Positions 1 to 5,506 of a DNA stretch of 5,611 nt are shown here, piece after piece. This DNA comes from Spirochaetota bacterium (lineage in GTDB: Bacteria; Spirochaetota; Leptospiria; Turneriellales; Turneriellaceae), in assembly GCA_029561505.1 (NCBI GenBank), contig JAKQXK010000072.1:1-5611 (forward strand), written 5' to 3'. The notes under the pieces were generated by a model. The model saw only the letters and a list, made by a program, of their open reading frames with translations, ran no database searches and was not told the DNA's origin. How positions within the stretch are numbered: the first letter of the stretch is position 1; each line of letters opens with the position of its first letter. The position numbers and the translations under genes are program-made.

Positions 1-741
1 TCGGTCACGATGCTTTCGGCAACCCTGCTGCTGAATGCGCAGCAACCAGCGCCCGTCGGTCAGACACCGGCAGCGGCAACCCCGGCACCGGCGGCTGAAC
101 CGGCACAAGGCGCGGCAAACACGCTGGCCGAAGCGGGCCGCTGGCATTTTGGTTCAGATCCAACAGTCTGGGTGATGATTTTCATCTTCAACCTGGCGCT
201 GTTCGTCGTGCTCGAGCGCGTCTATGTGATTCGCAAGGTGCGCGGTGACAGCGCGGGCCTCGTTGAATATCTCACAGCGGCGCTGCACAAGGGTGAGTCC
301 ATTGACAAAGTTGCCGAGAAGGCGGCTGAAAAACAGTATGGCCTCGAAGGCCGCGTCGCCGCTCTCTCTCTCAAAGGTTGGGATAAAGGCGAACACGCGA
401 TGCGTGAATATGCAGAAGCAGCGCTGATCGCCGAACGCCGCTCGCTCGAAAAGCGCCTGGTGATTCTTTCAACGCTCGGCAACAACACGCCGTTCATTGG
501 TCTTTTGGGCACGGTTCTTGGTATCATGAAGGCATTTCGCGACCTCGCCGAAATGGGCGACTCGGGCCCTTCGGTCGTGATGCGCGGTATTTCTGAAGCC
601 CTGATCGCGACGGCGATGGGTCTGGCTGTTGCGATTCCCGTCGTTATCGCTTACAACGCGCTATCACGCATCGTTCAGGATAAACTTTCGCAGGCAGAAG
701 AGATCGCGACGCTCATCAGGGCCATTCGCCTGAATAAATAA
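1..741 (+). CDS. exbB: ExbB/TolQ/MotA-family proton-channel protein (5' end probably outside window)
   Basis: This is an inner-membrane subunit of an ExbB-ExbD type motor, which uses the proton gradient to energise a TonB-like partner at the outer membrane. Counting from the ATG at base 10 (243 residues), there is a hydrophobic stretch ending in LLNAQ, an Ala/Pro/Gln-rich stretch (11-42), a first membrane helix (52-70), a cytoplasmic region (75-148), and two helices (150-173 and 195-217). The family hallmarks are visible: GNNTPFIGLLGTVLGIM (157-173) and EALIATAMGLAVAIPVVIAYN (within 196-216), with threonines T168 and T201 in the two channel-lining helices. The secreted-type N terminus followed by an Ala/Pro linker resembles long ExbB proteins more than TolQ. 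The frame is open to base 1, and the hydrophobic segment lacks a basic n-region if translation starts at base 10, so the true start is probably upstream. The family assignment is firm; ExbB rather than TolQ is a judgement. Confidence 0.9.
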   Translation, partial: SVTMLSATLLLNAQQPAPVGQTPAAATPAPAAEPAQGAANTLAEAGRWHFGSDPTVWVMIFIFNLALFVVLERVYVIRKVRGDSAGLVEYLTAALHKGESIDKVAEKAAEKQYGLEGRVAALSLKGWDKGEHAMREYAEAALIAERRSLEKRLVILSTLGNNTPFIGLLGTVLGIMKAFRDLAEMGDSGPSVVMRGISEALIATAMGLAVAIPVVIAYNALSRIVQDKLSQAEEIATLIRAIRLNK

Positions 742-742
742 C

Positions 743-1162
743 ATGGCCGGCTCGTCTAAAAACGGCTCAGGCCCGATCAGCGACATCAACGTCACCCCGC
801 TCGTTGATATCATGCTCGTGCTGGTTATTATTCTCATGGTGACCGCCGAGTTTACGCGCTATAAAACGATTCCGGTAAATCTGCCCAAGGTGAATGCAGC
901 TGCGGTCAAAAGCGAACCGCACCGCCTGACGGTGACGATCAAAAAAACCGGAGACCTGTTCATTCAAGACAAACCCGCGCTTGGCCTCGACGATGTATTC
1001 GATCAGGTTAAGGCAGCGAAAGAAACGTATCCCGATCTGGCGGTGATTCTGCGCGCTGAAGGTGACCACCCGTACCGCAAGGTACTCACCGTGCTCGATA
1101 AGATCAAAGCCGCGGGAGCCTCAAAGGTCGGCCTTGCGGTTGACGCCGATAAGACCTATTGA
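743..1162 (+). CDS. exbD: ExbD/TolR-family biopolymer transport protein
   Basis: This is the partner of the preceding ExbB-like protein: a single-pass inner-membrane subunit whose transmembrane aspartate carries protons through the channel. The 139 residues have the standard layout. A short cytoplasmic N terminus ends in the family signature SDINVTPLVDIMLVLVIILM (13-32); Asp22 lies at the position of the essential proton-carrying aspartate of ExbD/TolR. The helix is about 20-36. The motif VNLPKVNAA (45-53) corresponds to the conserved periplasmic LP motif, and the small periplasmic domain ends in the typical AGASKVGLAVD (124-134). Length matches the family. The start codon is one base after the exbB stop, with no convincing ribosome-binding site, so translation is probably coupled. 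Only one ExbD copy is present here, whereas some genomes carry two in tandem. TolR is the alternative name, but no other tol genes are visible. Confidence 0.93.
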   Translation: MAGSSKNGSGPISDINVTPLVDIMLVLVIILMVTAEFTRYKTIPVNLPKVNAAAVKSEPHRLTVTIKKTGDLFIQDKPALGLDDVFDQVKAAKETYPDLAVILRAEGDHPYRKVLTVLDKIKAAGASKVGLAVDADKTY

Positions 1163-1176
1163 TTCATTGATTCAGC

Positions 1177-2418
1177 ATGAAGTCTGCGGCGGGTATTTTT
1201 CTCGAACGCCGCGGCGCGCATGCATGGCATGACACGGTAGCCGCGCGCGTCAGCGTTGCGCTGCTGCTTCTGGTTTTTCTCGCGGTACCGGCTTTCTTGC
1301 TGCTGATACAGAATTCAGCGCTGCTGGTCTATTACCTGATATATCCCCCGCTGTGTGCGTTTGGCATTTATCTGATGTCACGCGAAAAGCCTTACGTCGG
1401 CAGTCTCGTCGTCGTAGCGAGCGTCTATGCCGTTGTGGGTTTCATGTCGTGGCTCATTGGTTTTGACCAGGTAAACCAACTCAAGTGGTGGATTATAGCG
1501 CTGCTGCCATGGGTCATGTTTACAGAATCGCAGCGCGTTACGATCATTGTGATGACGCTCTTGCCCGTGGTATTTTCGGTAGTTTTGCGGTACTTGCCCG
1601 TTTGGGAAAGTCCATTGCTGCTGGCAGAACGCGAGTTTATCCGCCACATTCTGGGTATTTCTGTGGCGCTCGGCGGCTTCAGCGCGCTCTATTTTCTGCG
1701 CCGTCAATACTTCGCAACCGAAAGACTCAGACGCCTGGAGAATGAATTCTATTCGAATACTCTCGACAGCATTCCGCTGCCGATCATTATCAAAGACGGC
1801 ATAACTCTTGAATACGTGTTTTTCAACAGCGCGGCGCAGCTAACCTATGACCTGCGGCGAGAGGGCCGCAATTCGAATCTGACGACGTTTTCAGAATCAT
1901 CGGCGGCAGCGGTCTCACGCCTCGATCAAGAGGTATTGCGCAGCGTCACTTACCATATAGAAGCCGACGAGAACCTTGTGCATACCACGGGAATCCACTG
2001 GCATTTCAGAACGTATCGCATTCCACTCGAGCTCGAAAGTTCGGGCCGCCGGCTTCTGATTACCATCAGCGAAGACCTGAGGGCCCTCAATCTGGCGATT
2101 CGGCGCGCCGAAGAAACGCGCGATCTGACCGCCAGGGTGTTTAATGTACTCGCGCCGCTGGTCGCGAAATTTGACCACAACACAGGCCGCGTGACGATGC
2201 TGAATCCGCCTGAATGGCTCGCTGGCTGGGCCGCGCTCGAATCAGATATCAAAGGTTATCTGGAGTTCACCCTCTCACGCCAGATTTTTCCGCAAGGCGG
2301 GCTCAGGCGCTCGCAACAATTCAGCCTCGGCGGCCGCAGTTTTGACCTCTATCTTGTCGCTGCGGCGCTATCGGGTGAAGTCACCTGCGTCGTGCTCGAA
2401 GGCCCGCAAATCTCTTGA
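1177..2418 (+). CDS. Six-helix membrane protein with PAS-like cytoplasmic domains, no output domain
   Basis: The 413 residues fall into two halves. Residues 1-24 are basic/amphipathic, followed by six likely membrane helices (about 25-44, 47-66, 74-95, 103-117, 121-140, 155-174) and a charged helical linker (176-192). A PAS-like domain follows (about 190-300): it opens with NTLDSIPLPIIIKDG, continues with EYVFFNSAA, and ends in LLITISEDLRALN, the place where PAS domains normally close with a 'DIT/DLT' strand. A second, weaker PAS-like segment runs from about 317 to 410 (RVFNVLAPLVAKFD onward). No histidine-kinase, GGDEF, EAL, HD-GYP or methyl-accepting domain follows, so this looks like a sensory module without its own effector; that is inference. 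An in-frame stop at 1168-1170 makes the ATG at 1177 the first possible start. The gene is 14 bases after exbD and probably in the same transcript. No Shine-Dalgarno is visible. I do not recognise a named family; the PAS calls rest on pattern and layout only. Confidence 0.85.
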   Translation: MKSAAGIFLERRGAHAWHDTVAARVSVALLLLVFLAVPAFLLLIQNSALLVYYLIYPPLCAFGIYLMSREKPYVGSLVVVASVYAVVGFMSWLIGFDQVNQLKWWIIALLPWVMFTESQRVTIIVMTLLPVVFSVVLRYLPVWESPLLLAEREFIRHILGISVALGGFSALYFLRRQYFATERLRRLENEFYSNTLDSIPLPIIIKDGITLEYVFFNSAAQLTYDLRREGRNSNLTTFSESSAAAVSRLDQEVLRSVTYHIEADENLVHTTGIHWHFRTYRIPLELESSGRRLLITISEDLRALNLAIRRAEETRDLTARVFNVLAPLVAKFDHNTGRVTMLNPPEWLAGWAALESDIKGYLEFTLSRQIFPQGGLRRSQQFSLGGRSFDLYLVAAALSGEVTCVVLEGPQIS

Positions 2419-2440
2419 TTAATTATTGACACAGCCCGGC

Positions 2441-2464
2441 GCATAGAGGCTTTTCCCTCTATGC
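2441..2464 (+). promoter_or_regulatory. Perfect hairpin containing the SD-like AGAGG and the ATG at 2461
   Basis: The arms GCATAGAGG (2441-2449) and CCTCTATGC (2456-2464) are perfectly complementary over 9 bp with a 6-base loop (CTTTTC). The left arm holds AGAGG, a Shine-Dalgarno-like sequence 11 bases before the ATG; the right arm holds that ATG. If this ATG is the start, folding would hide both initiation signals. It is not followed by a T-run on either strand, so it is a poor candidate for an intrinsic terminator of the PAS gene. The hairpin is seen directly; a regulatory role is inference. Confidence 0.55.
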
Positions 2465-2970
2465 TTGACGTTGGCGAAGAGATACGTATACAGAAGAACT
2501 CGGGGCCAACGAGTCTTTTTCTGCATCTGCCTTATCTGAATTATGTTTTTTTCTTTTTTCAGGGCCGAGGTGCATATAACATCATCAAGAACCTGTACCA
2601 GCATAAGAAAGAGGTCCCGGGCTTTTTTCAGTCGGCCTGGTTAACAATCAAATTTGCGCTCGTGAGTACGATTGCGTCCACGGTGCTTTATAGCCTCTTG
2701 CTGGCGATTGGTTATAATCCGTTCGGCAAGGTGCTCGCAAAATATATCTATTTTTGCGGTACTCTTATTGGCGGGCTCTTGCCTGTAGGGCAACTAGCAG
2801 TTCTCTTCGGCGAGGTGCCAGGTAGCCTGCTGTTTCCCGCGTTCACTGCCCCAACATTTATCGCTATATCATCGATTACGTTTGCGACCTATTTTATTTT
2901 CGGTATGGGCGGCGCGCTGCTCGCGATTTTCAACATCAAAGCAGACATTCGCCGCGCACAGTTCTTCTGA
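2461..2970 (+). CDS. Unknown small integral membrane protein, three helices; start uncertain
   Basis: I do not recognise this protein. From the ATG at 2461 it would have 169 residues. A polar N-terminal part contains an FFFFQ run (30-34), then a basic stretch (43-51), and then three clear hydrophobic helices (about 61-84, 93-116, 130-157), ending in a short basic tail. From about residue 36 on, codon use looks like that of the neighbours, and the hydrophobic pattern supports a real protein. The first 40 codons are less convincing: the ATG is inside a hairpin stem, a small hairpin with a T-run lies at 2498-2520, and two T homopolymers lie at 2546-2559. A good GAGGTG ribosome-site match at 2567-2572 has no ATG, GTG or TTG in frame behind it, only ATC codons at 2581 and 2584. 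The real N terminus may therefore differ. The coding region may overlap the reductase gene downstream. Confidence 0.65.
   Translation: MLDVGEEIRIQKNSGPTSLFLHLPYLNYVFFFFQGRGAYNIIKNLYQHKKEVPGFFQSAWLTIKFALVSTIASTVLYSLLLAIGYNPFGKVLAKYIYFCGTLIGGLLPVGQLAVLFGEVPGSLLFPAFTAPTFIAISSITFATYFIFGMGGALLAIFNIKADIRRAQFF
2465..2492 (+). promoter_or_regulatory. Possible sigma70-type promoter
   Basis: TTGACG (2465-2470) and TATACA (2487-2492) are separated by 16 bases, matching the -35/-10 consensus at 5/6 and 4/6 positions. If active, transcription would begin near base 2500, downstream of the ATG at 2461, and would require a later start for the membrane protein. A perfect TTGACA also occurs at 2426-2431 but has no reasonable -10 at the right distance. 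This rests on consensus matching only. Confidence 0.25.
2498..2520 (+). other. Small stem-loop followed by a T-run (attenuator-like)
   Basis: ACTCG (2498-2502) and CGAGT (2510-2514) form a 5-bp stem with a 7-base loop. Past one mismatch, further weak A-T/G-T pairing is possible, and TTTTT follows at 2516-2520. The form resembles a weak intrinsic terminator or attenuator, but the stem is short. It lies inside the annotated reading frame of the unknown membrane protein and is one of the reasons to suspect that this stretch is a leader. Confidence 0.25.
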
Positions 2971-2990
2971 AAACCCTGCTGCGGCTCAAT

Positions 2991-3629
2991 ATGGCCATGA
3001 CGTTAGATGGCCACGTCGCGCACCCTACAGCTGCGTGGAACTTCGGCAGCAGCGAAGACCGCAGGCGAATGGACCGCCTGCGTGAATGGGCAGATTGCCT
3101 CATAGTCTCTCGCAAAACTCTTGAGCACGACAATATGGATCTGCGCGTGCGCACAAAACCGCAGAGCCTGCGGCATCCTCGGCCGGTAATTGTGCTCGAT
3201 ACCGCGCGGCCGCTAAAAGCAGGCCTGCGCATTCTCGCGCACAGTGCGATTCAGGGTGAGGTGTGGATTTCAGAACGCGCCAAACCTGTAACGCTGCAGC
3301 AAATCTGGCCCGATCTGAACGCGGGCTGGCAGCTGCACTATTACCGTGACGTGCGGGATATTGTGTCTTCGCTGCATAGCCGCGGTTATCCGCACCTGCT
3401 GCTCGAAGGCGGCCCTACCCTGAACGGTGTCTTTTTTTCCAACGAACTTGTCGATGAGTTTTTTTTGACCCTGTTGCCGCTCGTATGGGCGGGCCGAACC
3501 ACTGACCGATCGGTCATTACCGATGCCCCCATCGCGCTTGAGCGCTTTCGTCTGCAGAGCGCAGAGAAACGCGGTGATGAAATGTTTTTTCGCTACGTAC
3601 GCAGAAAATCTGCTAAGCGAGCCCGCTAG
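2991..3629 (+). CDS. Stand-alone RibD C-terminal / dihydrofolate-reductase-like reductase
   Basis: This is a member of the NADPH-dependent reductase family that forms the C-terminal half of RibD, which in riboflavin synthesis reduces the ribosyl side chain of the pyrimidine intermediate. From the ATG at 2991 it has 212 residues. Visible family blocks are AMTLDG (2-7), CLIVSRKTLEHDNMDLRVR (36-54, matching the 'G.gT...D.P.L..R' block), HPRPVIVLDT (62-71), LLLEGGPTLNGVFF (136-149, the strongly conserved EGG nucleotide-binding block) and ELVDEFFLTLLPLVWAG (152-168). There is no N-terminal cytidine-deaminase zinc domain, so it is not a complete bifunctional RibD (normally about 360 residues). It could pair with a separate deaminase or act on another pterin- or pyrimidine-like substrate. 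Family members normally have a strand just before AMSLDG. Here it is encoded upstream of the ATG (KTLLRLN, from 2970), so the true start may be CTG at 2967, overlapping the preceding stop codon. Confidence 0.85.
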   Translation: MAMTLDGHVAHPTAAWNFGSSEDRRRMDRLREWADCLIVSRKTLEHDNMDLRVRTKPQSLRHPRPVIVLDTARPLKAGLRILAHSAIQGEVWISERAKPVTLQQIWPDLNAGWQLHYYRDVRDIVSSLHSRGYPHLLLEGGPTLNGVFFSNELVDEFFLTLLPLVWAGRTTDRSVITDAPIALERFRLQSAEKRGDEMFFRYVRRKSAKRAR

Positions 3630-3650
3630 AATACGCAGGTGGGCTGAATT

Positions 3651-5402
3651 CTATACCTGTCGCTTAAAATAAGAGAATATCTCGCGCTCGTCGATGCGCA
3701 CGATTGTGGGGCGACCATGGGGGCAGCGCAGTGGCGCTTTGCAGAGCCGCAGCTGCTCTATTAGCTCAGCGAAATCGGTCAGCGAGGCGGTTTCGCCCTT
3801 GCGGATTGCGTGCCGGCATGAAAGGTCTTTTGCCAGCTGGTCAAAAAGTACCGAAGTATCTGCCTCATCGTCGCGTTCGATGATGGCGACGGCCTTTTGC
3901 AGAGCGTCGGCCTCTTCACCCGGCGCAAGATACGAGGGCACAGCAGTCAATACCAGCCCCGCCGGCCCCATGTCTTCAATCGCAAAGCCCATGGCGTGCA
4001 GCGCATCACGTTTAGCGCTGACGCGCGGGCGGTCGGGTGCAGCAATACCGAGCGCAACGGGTGAGGCCAATTGCTGCGAAATATCGTGGCGCACCGCCAA
4101 TTCGCCGAGAAACCGTTCGTAGTTAATGCGTTCGTGCGCCGTGTGCTGGTCGATCAGAAACAAACCTTCGTCGTTCGTGGCGACAATGAAGGTATTAAAG
4201 ATGCGCGAATGCAAGACGAGGTTCTGCGGTATCTCTGATCTTTCAGTGGTATTTTCGGTGGGGGGCAGCGAAAATTCTGCGTTCGCGGCGTGGCTGTGAA
4301 ACAAAGAAAGATTAAAAGGTGATTCGCTTTGCTGCGAGCCGCCAGGGGCTTTGGCCTGGTCTTCGGCCGCAGGGCTGCTCACCGGCATTCGTACCATCGA
4401 ATGCGCCGCGATACCACCCGCCTCGGCAATCGTGCGCTGAATTGCCTGCCGCAACAGCGCGAGCACCTGCGTCTCATGGCGAAAGCGCACTTCACGTTTC
4501 TGCGGATGCACATTCACATCGACGTCGGTTTCAGGCAGAGATAAAAATAAAGCCGCGAACGGGAAACGGCCTTTGGGCATTAGCTCTCCGTAAGCGTTTC
4601 TGAGCAGCATCACCAGGGGTTTGTAGAATACGGGCCGGCGGTTTACCCACAGGCGTACATCGCCGGCATGGCTACGATAGAAATAGAATCGGGAGATATA
4701 ACCCTCAAGAGAAACACCCTGCTCTTCGCGGTAGAGAGGCATCACATCTTGTGCGATTTTTTCGCCCCAAATGCTCTGCATACGCGCGATGAGGCTCGGT
4801 TGCGCGCCAAAGACAAGCGGGTCTTCGCCCGCATTATCAAAGCGAAAGGCGACCTGCGGCGATGCCGTCGCGAGCGCGATCACCATTTCACTCAACTGTT
4901 TGCGTATTTTCGCGGCATTCTGGTAATAATCACGGCGCACGGGCACGTTATAGAAAAGATCGCGTACAATGACTCTGGTGCCTTTTTCTATCGGGGCCGG
5001 TTGAACCGTCTGGCCATTTTCGTCGACTTTGATTGCCGAACCATACGATTGCGCAATGGGCCTCGATTCAATAGTGAGCCTGCTCACTGAAGCTATCGAG
5101 CCGAGCGCCTCGCCGCGAAAGCCCATGGTGCGGGCACCGATCAGGTCTTCGAGTGAAGCTATTTTGCTCGTCGCAAAGCTCGTAACTGCCAGTTCAAGGT
5201 CGGCGGTAACGATGCCGCTGCCGTTATCGCGCACCTGAATCTCTTCGAATCCGTCGCCCAGAATGCGAATGTCAATCTCGGTTGCGCCGGCGTCGAGCGA
5301 GTTCTCGACAAGTTCTTTGACGATTGCCGCTGGGGACTCTATCACCTCGCCGGCCGCGATCTGGGCGATCAGATTTGCATCGAGCTTCTGTATACGTTTC
5401 AT
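3651..5402 (-). CDS. mutL: DNA mismatch repair protein MutL (endonuclease type)
   Basis: MutL couples mismatch recognition by MutS to strand removal. The protein has 583 residues. The N-terminal GHKL ATPase domain (about 1-330) shows LIAQIAAGEVIESPAAIVKE (11-30), catalytic Glu30 and Mg-binding Asn34 in KELVENSLDAGA (29-40), DNGSGI (59-64), TSK (78-80), GFRGEAL (94-100), LFYNVPVRR (149-157), VNRRPV (253-258) and DVNVHPQKREVRF (295-307). A Ser/Pro/Gln-rich linker (about 332-393) leads to the C-terminal dimerisation/endonuclease domain. This contains DQHTAHERINYE (418-429; the DQHAx2Ex4E nuclease motif with Thr for Ala), SCRHAIRKGE (528-537), CPHGRPT (560-566) and a terminal FKR (579-581), all metal-site features of nicking MutL proteins. 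The ATG is the first start after an in-frame stop (complement of 5421-5423), and the N terminus aligns with known MutL. No ribosome-binding site is visible. The gene lies alone, converging on the reductase gene, with 21 bases between stop codons. Confidence 0.98.
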   Translation of the reverse strand: MKRIQKLDANLIAQIAAGEVIESPAAIVKELVENSLDAGATEIDIRILGDGFEEIQVRDNGSGIVTADLELAVTSFATSKIASLEDLIGARTMGFRGEALGSIASVSRLTIESRPIAQSYGSAIKVDENGQTVQPAPIEKGTRVIVRDLFYNVPVRRDYYQNAAKIRKQLSEMVIALATASPQVAFRFDNAGEDPLVFGAQPSLIARMQSIWGEKIAQDVMPLYREEQGVSLEGYISRFYFYRSHAGDVRLWVNRRPVFYKPLVMLLRNAYGELMPKGRFPFAALFLSLPETDVDVNVHPQKREVRFRHETQVLALLRQAIQRTIAEAGGIAAHSMVRMPVSSPAAEDQAKAPGGSQQSESPFNLSLFHSHAANAEFSLPPTENTTERSEIPQNLVLHSRIFNTFIVATNDEGLFLIDQHTAHERINYERFLGELAVRHDISQQLASPVALGIAAPDRPRVSAKRDALHAMGFAIEDMGPAGLVLTAVPSYLAPGEEADALQKAVAIIERDDEADTSVLFDQLAKDLSCRHAIRKGETASLTDFAELIEQLRLCKAPLRCPHGRPTIVRIDEREIFSYFKRQV

Positions 5403-5425
5403 GAGTCTGAGTAATGCTTTTTATC

Positions 5426-5459
5426 AAAAAAAAGGGGGGACATGCGCCCCCCCTTTTTT
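5426..5459 (-). terminator. Strong intrinsic terminator behind the Gly/Arg-rich gene
   Basis: Reading the minus strand, a six-G run (complement of 5448-5453) pairs with a six-C run (complement of 5434-5439) across an 8-base loop, followed by eight T (complement of 5426-5433); the flanking A-run extends the pairing to 12 bp. This is a textbook Rho-independent terminator for the gene ending at 5507. Because A and T tracts flank both sides, it could also stop plus-strand transcription. It ends only 23 bases before the mutL start. Confidence 0.92.
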
Positions 5460-5461
5460 GG

Positions 5462-5498
5462 GTTTAGCCCGCAGAATACTGCTGTATCGCGGGTAAAC
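5462..5498 (-). other. Second, bulged hairpin in the 3' untranslated region
   Basis: On the plus strand, GTTTA (5462-5466) pairs with TAAAC (5494-5498), CCCGC (5468-5472) with GCGGG (5489-5493), and ATAC (5476-5479) with GTAT (5484-5487), around a TGCT loop, with a bulged G at 5467 and a small internal loop. In the minus-strand transcript it sits between the stop codon of the Gly/Arg-rich gene and the terminator stem. It has no T-run of its own, so it is more likely a stabilising or protein-binding 3' structure than a second terminator. The pairing is seen; the role is inferred. Confidence 0.5.
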
Positions 5499-5506
5499 AG
5501 ATCGTT

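Noticed and set aside
222..527. Minus-strand open frames opposite exbB, exbD and the PAS gene
   Set aside because: They are shadows of strongly conserved plus-strand genes.
1160..1174. Direct repeat TGATTCA-T-TGATTCA across the exbD stop codon
   Set aside because: Seven-base repeat in a short spacer, with no further copies or associated motif; chance is sufficient.
2426..2455. Perfect TTGACA -35 hexamer at 2426-2431
   Set aside because: No acceptable -10 sequence lies 15-19 bases downstream; only GC-rich or T-run sequence is found there.
2465..2580. FMN riboswitch before the reductase gene
   Set aside because: None of the conserved FMN-aptamer blocks is recognisable in the leader-like region, and the unknown membrane gene lies between.
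2419..2604. A 61-codon minus-strand frame in the gap before the membrane protein
   Set aside because: It runs against all neighbouring genes, has no recognisable pattern, and its Lys-rich part merely reflects the T homopolymers on the other strand.
3620..3660. Possible terminator between the convergent reductase and mutL genes
   Set aside because: Only 5-bp complementary pieces (AGCCC/GGGCT, AGGT/ACCT) with long loops and no T-run on either strand.
3694..5090. Several plus-strand open frames (3694-4122, 4319-4603, 4668-5090) opposite mutL
   Set aside because: They lie antisense to a fully supported mutL, show no domain pattern of their own, and are explained by its codon bias.
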